Part shown: piece after piece, positions 35,297-44,170 of the stretch
Numbering within the stretch: the stretch's first letter is position 1
Layout of the letters: each line of letters opens with the position of its first letter
Source: Rhodopirellula sp. P2
GTDB taxonomy: Bacteria; Planctomycetota; Planctomycetia; Pirellulales; Pirellulaceae
Direction of reading: 5' to 3'
DNA length: 64,000 nt
Assembly (NCBI RefSeq): GCF_028768465.1
Contig: NZ_CP118225.1
Location: 2,895,001-2,959,000, forward strand
Program-made: the position numbers and the translations under genes
The notes under the pieces: model-generated
Databases searched by the model: none
The model's input: the letters and a program-made list of their open reading frames with translations, nothing else
What the model was told of the DNA's origin: nothing

Positions 35297-36862
35297 TCAG
35301 TTCGAAGAGTGGAAGTTTGGGTTGGGAACGGGCATTTTGGCCCCCATTTCCGTTTGCCATTGCCGAAGTGCGTCACGCAGTTCAGCGAAGCGTTCAGGTT
35401 CGGTTTGCGACAGGTCGGTGGTTTCGCCGATGTCGACCGATAGATCATACAGTTCTGCGGTGTCGGTTTCGTAGAACTCAATCAATTTGTAGTTGCCTCG
35501 TCGGATCGCGGCACCTGGACGCCACAGCGAACCATGGTAGTGCGGGTAATGCCAGTGCAGGTCGCGCGGCGAGGAATCAGGGGTGGTTGCTTTGCCAGTG
35601 ATCGTGGGGAGCAAGCTGATGCCGTCGGCGTGCAATTCGGGGTGAAGTGGCAATCCGACCACATCGAGGATGGTCGGGAATAAATCGGTGCTGCATGCGA
35701 TCGAGTCGACGACCTTCGGTTGGAGGGAACCTGCCTTGGTCGTTGCTGGGCCGGACATTGTTTGGGGCAGACGAACCAGCAGCGGTTCGCGGATGCCGCC
35801 CTCGTACAACCAACCCTTGCCGGCTCGCAGGGGTGAGTTGCAAGTGGGACCGAATTTGCGAAGCGTGGACAGGCCGCCGTTGTCGGAGAAGAACACGACC
35901 AGGGTGTTGTCATCGACGCCGTGTTCCTTCAACGCTTTCAAGATGCGACCGACGCTGGTGTCGACGGCGGTCACCATGGACGCGTAGGCCGGGTTGTCTT
36001 GGCGGCCACGGGTAACAGCCTCACGCTCGGCCAGGGTCGGTGTGTCGCCTTGAAGTTCAGGGGTGTTCGCTTGCTTCTCTTGGAAGTGATCGATGGTCCG
36101 CTTGTCAGGGGTGATGGGCGAGTGAACGTTGTAGTAACTCATCATCATGAAGAACGGTTTGTCTTCACGAGACGCGGTGTCGACCAGGGAGATGGCTTCG
36201 TCGGTCAAGCGAGTTGTCAGGTATTCTCCATCGTGCTTTGCCTTCAGGTACGGGTTCTTCCAAGGCGAGTAATAACCGCCCGGTGGTGAGCCTTTGTGAC
36301 CGCCGCCGATGTTGACTTGGAACCCTTGGTCGGTGGGCAGATGCCCGACGTCGCCCAGGTGCCATTTGCCCAAAAAGAACGTTTGGTAATCGGCGGCGTT
36401 TCGCAAATGTTCGGCGAGCGTGACTTCGTCCAAGGCCAGGCTGTCTCGGTCATCAACGTGTTGGAACCGCGGGTTCTGGGCTCGGTCGGTCGACATGCCG
36501 GGGATCCAGTCGGTGATGTCAACACGCACCGGGTGGCGTCCCGTCATGATGCTGGCTCGCGTGGGAGAGCACACGGGGCAGGCGGCGTAGGCGTTGGTGA
36601 ATCGAGTTCCCGATGCTGCCAACGCATCGATTTGTGGGGTCTCGTGATAGGTGCTGCCATAACATCCCAAGTCCGCCCATCCCAGATCATCAACCAGGAA
36701 CAACAAAACGTTGGGGCGTGATGCTGTCGGCGAGGGTTCCTCTGTGGCCAGAGTCGGTTGGTTCGCGAACGAGGCAATTGTTGCAAGCAACAGCAGGGCC
36801 GTTGTCACCAGGTTCAATGACGCACGCGGGGGCGATGAGACAAGGCTATGAGATCGCATCAT
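35297..36862 (-). CDS. Exported sulfatase (arylsulfatase type)
   Basis: This 521-residue protein has a hydrophobic signal segment ([18 protein letters not shown]). The N-terminal metal motif is [19 protein letters not shown] (Asp58, Asp59), the formylglycine signature is CSPTRAS with Cys98, and GKWHLGD and the FFSDNGG metal site follow. Such type I sulfatases desulfate polysaccharides and are amplified in marine planctomycetes. A formylglycine-generating enzyme is required but none is in the window. The ATG at 36862 is preferred; a GTG at 36874 adds four residues. Confidence 0.92.
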   Translation of the reverse strand: MMRSHSLVSSPPRASLNLVTTALLLLATIASFANQPTLATEEPSPTASRPNVLLFLVDDLGWADLGCYGSTYHETPQIDALAASGTRFTNAYAACPVCSPTRASIMTGRHPVRVDITDWIPGMSTDRAQNPRFQHVDDRDSLALDEVTLAEHLRNAADYQTFFLGKWHLGDVGHLPTDQGFQVNIGGGHKGSPPGGYYSPWKNPYLKAKHDGEYLTTRLTDEAISLVDTASREDKPFFMMMSYYNVHSPITPDKRTIDHFQEKQANTPELQGDTPTLAEREAVTRGRQDNPAYASMVTAVDTSVGRILKALKEHGVDDNTLVVFFSDNGGLSTLRKFGPTCNSPLRAGKGWLYEGGIREPLLVRLPQTMSGPATTKAGSLQPKVVDSIACSTDLFPTILDVVGLPLHPELHADGISLLPTITGKATTPDSSPRDLHWHYPHYHGSLWRPGAAIRRGNYKLIEFYETDTAELYDLSVDIGETTDLSQTEPERFAELRDALRQWQTEMGAKMPVPNPNFHSSN

Positions 36863-37155
36863 TTGACGGCACACGTTGTCTAGCAGAGAGAGGGGGCAGA
36901 GCCTGGGCTGACGAAAATCACTTCGACTGAAAGGCTTGGGCTGTTTCGCACTGGCAAAGCGAAACGCAATTTGCGCTCACGATTCGGAGAATCGAGCGAC
37001 ATTGTCGCACAACTCTCCGAGTTGTCAGCGTTCGCCTCGGATGGGCTAAAACTCGACGAAGCACATTACTATCAGCCCAGCCAGAGCCTGATCGTGGATC
37101 GAGCTTGGCGTCATTGTAGCCCAATTTGGGGACACCGTTGGGGCTGGCTTCCAGG

Positions 37156-37224
37156 GGCATCGGCTTCCAGCCTGTGTTTCCCCGCCTCCAGTCTGTGCTT
37201 CCTCACAGGCTGGAAGCCGATGCC
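37156..37224. repeat. Exact 21-bp inverted repeat
   Basis: Arms 37156-37176 and 37204-37224 are exact complements around a 27-base loop. A partial extra copy of the arm motif precedes it at about 37146-37154. Confidence 0.75.
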
Positions 37225-37379
37225 AGTTTGGGTGGGAGGCTATGACGGTTGTATCGGAAATCGATGTGTCGGGACTGGGGTGTGGCGTTGCGGGTTGCGT
37301 GCCGATATTGAGAGTCGTGGGAGTCAGGTCGTCTCTGTTCGATTGCTTATGTGAGCGGTCGAGTGGAGTTTGGGAGTTG

Positions 37380-37466
37380 CTTGGGACTTTGGAGCGTTGG
37401 CCCCCTCACCCGAACGTCGCTGAACGCTCCGTTCGACCTCTCCCCCAACAAAATTGGGGGAGAGGT
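37380..37466. repeat. Dispersed intergenic repeat, copy 1
   Basis: A ccctcaccc...cgaacg...ctctccccc arrangement ends in a hairpin with 13-bp arms (37436-37448, 37454-37466). The same order of blocks appears at about 39560-39645, and the terminal block appears in reverse at about 44080-44120. Confidence 0.55.
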
Positions 37467-37526
37467 GACTATGAAATTTGCAAGTGAATCTGCACGCAAT
37501 ACTCTTCACCCCATTCAGAGACGACG

Positions 37527-38213
37527 ATGGCGGATCGATCCACTGAAACATTGACGGGTTCCCCTGGTCCAACCGAGCGATCCGTGCGTTTGCCCTCGGG
37601 AGAAGTCTGCCACGTCCCGAGCGGGTGGGAGTTGTTGCCGCCAGGCGATGCCGGTGTGACTCGCCGGGTGAAGGCCGCTGGGCCGACTTGGACGGTCAAA
37701 GAGAAAAAGGGCCGACGAGAATTTTCGCAGGGGCTGTGGGCGGACGCGAAGCAGATCGCAGATGCAAAAGCATCGATGGAAGCAACTCGGTCGACGGCAG
37801 GGTACGCCAAGAAACAGGCTGCCGCGAAGAAGCGGCGAGACGAGAAGCAAGGCGAGTACGTCGAGGATTTCTTCCAAGCTGTCGATGACTTCTTGAAATT
37901 TGCACCGGATTACTCCGCTGTTGCCAAGCACCTCGCCAAGGCGGTCACCGAGCACGCGACTCCGGTCGGCAGTGGCACGGTGGCACGTACGGAACGGATC
38001 CCGATCGAGCGTCGAGCTGAATCCGCCGTGATCGCTTGGATGCGTCATCAAACGACGGCTTACGACAACATGAAAATCGAACGCGTCAAAGGCCGCCGCC
38101 GGGAGGTGCGTCGCGAACTGGCCGCGAAATCTCGCGAGTTGCTGCAGAAGTATCGCTCGGGCGAGGAAAACGCGATGGTCGGCTGCCCGCTGGCCAAGGC
38201 GCTGCGGGGATGA
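37527..38213 (+). CDS. DUF2293-family protein
   Basis: This 228-residue cytoplasmic protein has the DUF2293 domain in its C-terminal half. Recognisable segments are HATPVGSGTVARTERIPIE, RAESAVIAWMRHQTTAYDNM and IERVKGRRREVRRELAAKSR. The N-terminal half has a lysine-rich segment. The strongly basic conserved stretch suggests nucleic-acid contact, but no function is established for the family. The next gene is 217 bp on, with no sign of coupling. Confidence 0.75.
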   Translation: MADRSTETLTGSPGPTERSVRLPSGEVCHVPSGWELLPPGDAGVTRRVKAAGPTWTVKEKKGRREFSQGLWADAKQIADAKASMEATRSTAGYAKKQAAAKKRRDEKQGEYVEDFFQAVDDFLKFAPDYSAVAKHLAKAVTEHATPVGSGTVARTERIPIERRAESAVIAWMRHQTTAYDNMKIERVKGRRREVRRELAAKSRELLQKYRSGEENAMVGCPLAKALRG

Positions 38214-38429
38214 ATGCGCGGCAGAGTTTCGTCACGCGGTTTCACAGAGCAGTTTCACGGGTGATTGCGCGCGGTTGAGTGAGGGGATACAAAAAATTGG
38301 CGTTGTCGTTGAAGGGATTGCCGATCTAAAAGCATAGATGGTCGATGGATGGTCTCTGTCGCAGCCGAGGCGAGCAAAATTTTTCCGTTCGCGTTCCCTT
38401 CGTTTGCCCCGTTTGAGGTGGCATTGAAT

Positions 38430-39110
38430 ATGAAAACCCAATTCAACTTTTGCGTCCGTTTGATTCTCGCCGGTGCCGCCCTGTTGGCATCGGGGGTCTT
38501 CTCCCCCCACAGTGCCATGGCTCAAGCCAATACCCAACGCGGGGCAACTTGGGGCGGCATCACGGGTGCGATCGCGGGCGCGATCATCGGAGACAACAAC
38601 GGCGAAGCGGGAGCGGGAGCCGCCATCGGTGGCGCCGTCGGCGCGGTCGCTGGTGGGGTGCTGGGCAACGCGAAGGACAAGGAGCTGCGAGCTCAACAGT
38701 ACTATGGGCAATCCACCTACGCCCAAACCACTCCCGCTTACACGCCTGCACCGGTTCCCGCCGGGGCGGTCTCGTTCAACGATGTTGTTGCGATGAGCCG
38801 CAGTGGAGTCAGCGAAGGGGTGATGCTGAATCAAATCGCGTCCCGCGGTGTGCAGCGACGCCCCGTCGTTTCAGACATCATCACGTTGCACCAGCAAGGT
38901 GTCAGCGAAGTCGTGATCTCAGCGATGCAGAACGCCCCTGTCGGTGACCAGATCATGTCCCGAGCACCCACGGTGGTTGAAACGCCGGTTTATGTGCCCG
39001 CTCCCCGCGTGTACGTTCAGCCGGCGCCGGTTTATCGTGCTCGCCCCGTCTACCGTGCACCGCCTCGTCACGGTCACAGCAATGGATTTCATATCCACTA
39101 CGGTCGCTGA
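38430..39110 (+). CDS. Exported glycine-zipper protein
   Basis: This 226-residue protein has a signal peptide (MKTQFNFCVRLILAGAALLA, cleavage near AMAQAN) and a glycine-zipper membrane-insertion region (GGITGAIAGAIIGDNNGEAG and GGAVGAVAGGVLG, about 42-77). The second half is soluble with repeats of the VSFNDVVAMSRSGVSEGVM / VSDIITLHQQGVSEVVISAM type. A Pro/Tyr/Val/Arg tail and a His-rich end follow. Glycine-zipper proteins of this kind sit in the outer membrane or periplasm. Exact role unknown. The open frame extends upstream to 38349 but only 38430 gives the signal peptide. Confidence 0.75.
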   Translation: MKTQFNFCVRLILAGAALLASGVFSPHSAMAQANTQRGATWGGITGAIAGAIIGDNNGEAGAGAAIGGAVGAVAGGVLGNAKDKELRAQQYYGQSTYAQTTPAYTPAPVPAGAVSFNDVVAMSRSGVSEGVMLNQIASRGVQRRPVVSDIITLHQQGVSEVVISAMQNAPVGDQIMSRAPTVVETPVYVPAPRVYVQPAPVYRARPVYRAPPRHGHSNGFHIHYGR

Positions 39111-39743
39111 TCAGAAGGCTGTTTCGGCCGCAATCGCAGCCTTCGATGTTTGCTGATCAAGCAAATCCTGTAGCACGGCGGTCCCCGCCGTGAATGCATA
39201 AGTGCTCGAGCTTATGCTGCCCCTCGCTTCGCTCGACCCAAACCTCTTTTCAGAAGCGGTCGTCGAGCGAATCAAGGAGAAGCAGAGCATCAGAGTAGAA
39301 CAGTTGTCCTCAACTGTTCCGTCGGGCAGCCCTCCAGGGCCAAGCCTTGTTGGCAGCCAATTCCGCTTGCTAGCATTCGCGTCGTGCTGCTCGACGACAT
39401 CGATGACGTCGATCGTGCGATGCACCATTCCATCAGCCACGCCGAATTGTCAATTTAAAATTGTCAATTTCACTTTTTCAATCGCATGCTTGGGCGGCGC
39501 ACCCACCTCACCGTTGCGAGTCTGTCACCGCTCCACGGATGGAAGCAACGTCACGCCGCTTCCCGTGCTCGGCCCTCACCCTCGCGGACGCCTGAACGGC
39601 GTCGCTCGACCACTCCCCAAACTTCGTTTCAGGAGAGGTGAATGGTGCGAATGTTGGTAGGCGGAGTCGTCCGATTTCCGTGCGTCTGAATTCTGGCGAA
39701 TCCAGCGACGAGTTATGTCGGTCAACGGGGCTCAACAGGGTGC
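39111..39743. other. Gene-free, repeat-containing gap
   Basis: No gene seen. It includes a short hairpin (39174-39192) just after the glycine-zipper gene, a possible terminator without a T-run, and the second copy of the dispersed repeat (about 39560-39645). Confidence 0.55.
39560..39645. repeat. Dispersed intergenic repeat, copy 2
   Basis: It shares the block order of the 37380-37466 copy and ends in an imperfect palindrome (ccactccccaaacttcg then tttcaggagaggtg). The last block matches the reverse complement of 44080-44120 almost exactly. Confidence 0.55.
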
Positions 39744-42218
39744 TTAAAACAACGCGGTGGCTTCGCCGGTGGAGTCGACTTGCCAGGGCGTCCACAGAAT
39801 GACGGGGTCACCGATCTTCAGGTCGCTTTTTCGCGGTGGGATCGTCACCGTTTCGAGCTCCAGGTTTTCGATGTCGAATTCCTGTCCGAGCTGATCGATC
39901 TCATGACGCAGTTCGTCTTCGAGTTCTTGCATGTCGATGTGCAGTTGCTCCAGCGCCGCTTCGGCGCGTTTGACATCGCCGCGTTGTTGAGCGGCGCGTG
40001 ACGCGCCACGTGCCGCCGTCGACATCTTGGAAACGTTCGTTCGACTGGCAATCTTGCGTCCCATGAAGGCACTGATCAGCGAGGTGCCAAAGGACAGCAA
40101 CGATGACATCTTGGCCGATTCGTATTGCCCTTCTTCACGGGCAATTCGCTCCTCTGCCGTTCGCATTTTGCTCTCGAGTGACTTCATCTTGGAGCCGTAC
40201 TTGTCTCGCAGTTTTTCCGTTTGCAAATCGCGTTCTTCACGAGCGGCTTGTTGGAAGTGCAGTCGTGCCTCGACTTCATTGGCACCTGCAGGGGCGTACT
40301 CACCGAGGGCGGGGCTTTTGAAAAGCTCCATGGGATGATGGCGGTAGAGATAGTCTTTCAATCGCTTTTGAATCGACTTCAGTTTGCTGGCTCCGCGAAG
40401 GTCGTCGGGCAGATCGGTGAAGTCGAAACCTTCCTCGGGATCGGACACCCATTCGGCGTCGACATCCAGAGGTTCGCTGGATTCCCACACATCCTCGGGA
40501 ACGCCCTGGCCGCATCGCAAGACTCGGCGGGCATCGACCCATTCGTCCACGCCGGCGCTGCTGCGGACGAAGTGCATGGAGCCTTCGCCCAGCAACGCCG
40601 CTCGGTAAACACGGCGACCCTCGCCGCCAGGGTACCGAATGGGAACCAAGAACGCTTCGCCGATTCCGGTCGGCAAAACCGGGCGGCTGGGCGAGGAGAC
40701 TTCATTGGAGACCGATTCGTGTTGACCGGCTTGTTCGGCCGCCAGTTCCGCCTTGCGGTCGGCCATCAACATGGCGATTTGGTCGCGAGCCAAGGGGCCC
40801 GCCAGGAACGACATCGCCCAGCGAGTTTGGAACACGGTCGGCCCGTCGTCGTGGACGTTGTTCATCAGGAACACACGGCTGCCCAGTGAAGCGAGCAATT
40901 GTTCCATCTCAGCTTTGTTGAAGGGTTTGCCTGATTGCGCAGCGGCTCCTTCCAGCCCATCCAGGACCCTCGCTTTGTCGCGTTCGGTTTGCAAGCGGCC
41001 GAGGAACCAAGTGCCGATGTTGGACAAGCCTTTGTAGTCCAGGTCGACTGGGTTCTGAGTCGCAAGTGTGACTCCCAGTCCAAACGCTCGGGCTTGTTTG
41101 AGCAGCGTCAGCATCGGTGGTTTGGATGGCGGGTTGGCGACCGGTGGGAAGTAACCAGCCACCTCGTCCATGTACAGCATCGCGCGCAGTGAGCTGGTGC
41201 CGCTTTGCGTTCGCATCCAGGAGACGATCTCGTTGAGCAAGATGGTGACGAAGAACATGCGTTCTTGATCGCCGAGGTGTGCGATCGAAAGAATCGAGAG
41301 TTTGGGTTTGCCTTCTTTGGTGTACAGCAAATCGGGGATCGAGAGTGATTCCCCTTCCAGCCACGACGAGAACGCGGGGGACGCCAGCAAGTTATTGAGC
41401 GTCATCGCCAGTTTGGCTCGTTCGCTGGGCGGCATGAAGGTGTCGAGGTCGAGCACACCGACGCGGGTGATCGGTGGTGCGGAGATCAAACCGATCAAGT
41501 CACCGATCGTGACGCTGCGTCCGTCCCGCCAACAATGGTCCAAGATCGAGCTGATCAAAATGTGTTCGCGTGAAAGCAGCGGGTCCGCTTCCATCCCCAG
41601 CAGCGTTAGCAATCCCGAGGCAGCACCCGTGACACGTTCTCGCATCGCGTCGGTGTCCGACAGGACCTCCGGGGGTGGCGCGTCGAAGCTCTTCAGGACG
41701 GTCAGCGGGATCCCGGTGTTGCTGCCGGGGGTGTAGATCGCGACGTCGGCGGCGGCTTTGAAGCGGGCGACGCGGTCGGTGGATTGCCCCCAGGAGGCCA
41801 AGCCGTTTTTCCAGGTCTCGGCTGTTTTCGCAGCGTATTCCTCCAGCGTCATGCCCTTGCGAGACGCCTCGCCTTGTTCCAGCCAGGGCAGGAAATCGTC
41901 GGGTTTCATGTCGGGGAAGGCGAGCATCAGGTTCGCCAAATCCCCTTTGGGATCGATGCAGATCGCTGGGATGCCGTCGATCGCGGCTTCTTCCAGCAAG
42001 GACAGGCACAAGCCGGTTTTTCCGCTGCCGGTCATGCCCACGCACATCGCATGCGTGCACAGGTCTTTCGCATCGTAGAGCAGCAAATCGTCGAGTGCTT
42101 TGCCGTTGGCGAGATCGTACTCGCGTCCCAAATAGAACGTGGCCAGCTTTTCAAACACGTCGGGAGACGGTGTGGCGGATGTTTGAGTGGGAGAAGATGA
42201 AGGCATGCGACGAATCAT
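39744..42218 (-). CDS. HerA/VirB4-like P-loop ATPase
   Basis: This 824-residue protein has Walker A CVGMTGSGKTGLCLSLL near residue 60, Walker B-like AMLYMDEVAGYFPP around 345, and a conserved GVTLATQNPVDLDYKGLSN. This is the pattern of HerA-FtsK superfamily ATPases of the DUF853/VirB4-like kind. The last third has a coiled coil (about 640-700) and a segment with hydrophobic SLLSFGTSLISAFMG. No conjugation or HerA-NurA partner is adjacent, so I call the superfamily only. The start may be the ATG at 42218 or at 42206. It diverges from PNP across 91 bp. Confidence 0.75.
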   Translation of the reverse strand: MIRRMPSSSPTQTSATPSPDVFEKLATFYLGREYDLANGKALDDLLLYDAKDLCTHAMCVGMTGSGKTGLCLSLLEEAAIDGIPAICIDPKGDLANLMLAFPDMKPDDFLPWLEQGEASRKGMTLEEYAAKTAETWKNGLASWGQSTDRVARFKAAADVAIYTPGSNTGIPLTVLKSFDAPPPEVLSDTDAMRERVTGAASGLLTLLGMEADPLLSREHILISSILDHCWRDGRSVTIGDLIGLISAPPITRVGVLDLDTFMPPSERAKLAMTLNNLLASPAFSSWLEGESLSIPDLLYTKEGKPKLSILSIAHLGDQERMFFVTILLNEIVSWMRTQSGTSSLRAMLYMDEVAGYFPPVANPPSKPPMLTLLKQARAFGLGVTLATQNPVDLDYKGLSNIGTWFLGRLQTERDKARVLDGLEGAAAQSGKPFNKAEMEQLLASLGSRVFLMNNVHDDGPTVFQTRWAMSFLAGPLARDQIAMLMADRKAELAAEQAGQHESVSNEVSSPSRPVLPTGIGEAFLVPIRYPGGEGRRVYRAALLGEGSMHFVRSSAGVDEWVDARRVLRCGQGVPEDVWESSEPLDVDAEWVSDPEEGFDFTDLPDDLRGASKLKSIQKRLKDYLYRHHPMELFKSPALGEYAPAGANEVEARLHFQQAAREERDLQTEKLRDKYGSKMKSLESKMRTAEERIAREEGQYESAKMSSLLSFGTSLISAFMGRKIASRTNVSKMSTAARGASRAAQQRGDVKRAEAALEQLHIDMQELEDELRHEIDQLGQEFDIENLELETVTIPPRKSDLKIGDPVILWTPWQVDSTGEATALF

Positions 42219-42309
42219 GTTGCGAGCAGACGAGTGGATTCCAAGCGGTTGGTAACATACAACGTTCGGCAGTTTCAATCATCGGTGGCACTCCAACTCA
42301 ACCTGATCC

Positions 42310-43149
42310 ATGCTCGATCTGCACGACAAAATTGAAGAAGCCTGCACAGAAATCCGTCGTCACACCCGCGACACGCCGCGCGTTGGCATCATCCTGGGGA
42401 CCGGACTGGGCGGTTTGGTCGAGGACATCGAAGTCGAAGCCTCGCTGGATTACTCGGAGGTGCCGCACTTTTTGAAGTCCACCGCAACCAGCCACGCGGG
42501 ACGTCTGATTATCGGCCGCATGGGTGGCGTTCCGGTGTTAGCGATGGAGGGTCGGTTCCACTTTTATGAAGGGTACGACTTGAAAGACATCACGTTGCCT
42601 GTGCGTGTCTTCAAGGCGATGGGAGCCGAGTTGCTGATCGTCAGCAATGCTTGCGGGGGAATGAACCCCTATTTCAACAACGGCGACATCATGGTGATCG
42701 AGGACCAGATCAACTTGATGGGTGGCAATCCATTGATCGGGATCAACGACGACCGCTTGGGGCCACGTTTTCCCGATATGTGCGAACCCTACGACCAAAC
42801 TTGGATCGACCGCACGTTGGCCATCGCTCGACGCAATGAGATCTATCCTCACAAAGGTGTTTTTGTGGCCGTCGCGGGACCGTGCTTGGAAACACGCGCT
42901 GAATATCGCTACCTCCGTCAGATCGGTGCCGATGTCGTTGGAATGAGTACCGTTCCGGAAACGATCGTCGCCGTGCACGCCGGAATGAAAGTGGTTGGAT
43001 TGAGCGTGATCACCGACATGTGTTTGCCAGACGCTCTGAAACCGGCCGATGTGTCGGAGATCATTGCGACGGCAAATGCCGCGGAGCCCAAGTTGCGAGC
43101 CATTGTTCGAGGCATCGTCGAAGAGTGCGGCGAAGTTCGGATCGCTTGA
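42310..43149 (+). CDS. punA: Purine-nucleoside phosphorylase
   Basis: This 279-residue protein belongs to the trimeric PNP family. It shows VGIILGTGLGGLVEDI, TSHAGRLIIGRMGGVPV, AMEGRFHFYEGYDL, LLIVSNACGGMNPYF, VAGPCLETRAEYRYLRQIGA, DVVGMSTVPETIVAVHAGM and GLSVITDMCLPD, covering the phosphate and base-binding sites. It cleaves purine nucleosides with phosphate for salvage. Whether it prefers guanosine/inosine is expected from the family but not shown. Confidence 0.93.
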   Translation: MLDLHDKIEEACTEIRRHTRDTPRVGIILGTGLGGLVEDIEVEASLDYSEVPHFLKSTATSHAGRLIIGRMGGVPVLAMEGRFHFYEGYDLKDITLPVRVFKAMGAELLIVSNACGGMNPYFNNGDIMVIEDQINLMGGNPLIGINDDRLGPRFPDMCEPYDQTWIDRTLAIARRNEIYPHKGVFVAVAGPCLETRAEYRYLRQIGADVVGMSTVPETIVAVHAGMKVVGLSVITDMCLPDALKPADVSEIIATANAAEPKLRAIVRGIVEECGEVRIA

Positions 43150-43416
43150 GCGATGCGGTCGCGACGGGGTGATCGCGACGGGGGGATCGCGACGGGTGCC
43201 AAGGTGGTGTGGCGAGCGATACAATCGTTCACGCACCATCCATTCTTTTCGAAAGCCCGTTGGGGCAACGCTGTGAAGCGTTCATTGACCGTGTTGAGCA
43301 GTTGATTCAAAACCCGAATGGGTCAGCGGGGGATTCCGCGAACAATCTCGGTCCCTCGCTGACGCGTTCGGGTTGTGAAAAGTGCTTCACCGCGTTGCCA
43401 TTTCTAGGATTGATCT

Positions 43417-44037
43417 ATGTCTGAATTGTTGGAACAAGTCGGTCGACAAATGACGCCCGAGCGTATCTCAAGTCTGAGTCGAGCGTTGGGCGCGGATGAG
43501 TCTTCGGTTCGGAATGCGGTCAGTGCCGCCTTGCCAACCTTGCTGGGCGCGGTGACGCGTCAAGCCGACGATCCCACTCAAACGGCTCAATTGCATCACG
43601 CGTTGGAGCGTGATCATGACGGTTCGGTGCTGGATCATTTGAGTGGATTGTTTGGTTCCGATGAGGCAACCCAAAATGCAGGCGTGACGTCCAAGACCAC
43701 CGCTGGCGGCGCGATCTTGGATCACATCCTGGGCAACAAGAAAGAACGTGTCGAACATGGTGTCAGCGCAGCGAGCGGTCTTTCGATGGGACAATCGACC
43801 AAGTTGATGATGATGCTGGCGCCTGTCCTGATGGGCGTGCTGGGACAGCAGCGAAAGTCCAAGGGTTTGTCGCCCGATGGCTTGGGGGACATGCTTCGGC
43901 AAGAAAAGGCGTCGGTTCAGCAATCGGCCGATGGTGGCAGCATGTTGGGCCGGATGTTGGACCAAGACGGCGACGGCGACTTTGACATGATGGATGTCGT
44001 CCAGTTCGGCATGGGCCGGTTGTTCGGTCGCAAGTGA
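43417..44037 (+). CDS. DUF937-family protein
   Basis: This 206-residue protein matches the DUF937 (YidB-like) pattern. An N-terminal helical repeat MSELLEQVGRQMTPERISSL...AVSAALPTLLGAV precedes a low-complexity middle with GGAILDHILGNKKERVEHGVS. MMMLAPVLMGVLGQQ follows, then an acidic DQDGDGDFDMMDVV end. The family is common and uncharacterised. No signal peptide. It stands alone between PNP and a convergent gene. Confidence 0.75.
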   Translation: MSELLEQVGRQMTPERISSLSRALGADESSVRNAVSAALPTLLGAVTRQADDPTQTAQLHHALERDHDGSVLDHLSGLFGSDEATQNAGVTSKTTAGGAILDHILGNKKERVEHGVSAASGLSMGQSTKLMMMLAPVLMGVLGQQRKSKGLSPDGLGDMLRQEKASVQQSADGGSMLGRMLDQDGDGDFDMMDVVQFGMGRLFGRK

Positions 44038-44077
44038 GCCAGGACACGTTCCATTTCTGTCTTTTCCGACGGAAGCG

Positions 44078-44120
44078 TACGCTGCACCTCTCCTGAAACG
44101 AAGTTTCGGGGAGTCGAGCG
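44078..44120. repeat. Dispersed intergenic repeat, copy 3 (reverse)
   Basis: The reverse complement reads ctccccgaaacttcg followed by tttcaggagaggtg, the terminal block of the copies at 37380 and 39560. It lies in the 133-bp gap between convergent genes, where a bidirectional terminator would be useful. Confidence 0.55.
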
Positions 44121-44170
44121 TTGACCATTTGCCTCCATTGACGCAGCTTCCCAACTGGGTGAGCGAGGCG

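Larger units (their letters stand above)
36863..37526. other. Divergent intergenic region with two inverted repeats
   Basis: This region separates the sulfatase and DUF2293 genes, which diverge. No gene seen. It holds an exact 21-bp-arm inverted repeat (37156-37224) and a dispersed-repeat copy with a tight hairpin (37436-37466). Confidence 0.6.

Noticed and set aside
34350-35474. 374-residue open frame on the plus strand
   Set aside because: Antisense to the MoxR and sulfatase genes; His-rich shadow composition.
43152-43196. Short gatcgcgacggg triplication after PNP
   Set aside because: Three near-identical 12-base units are below what I would call a functional repeat; likely slippage.
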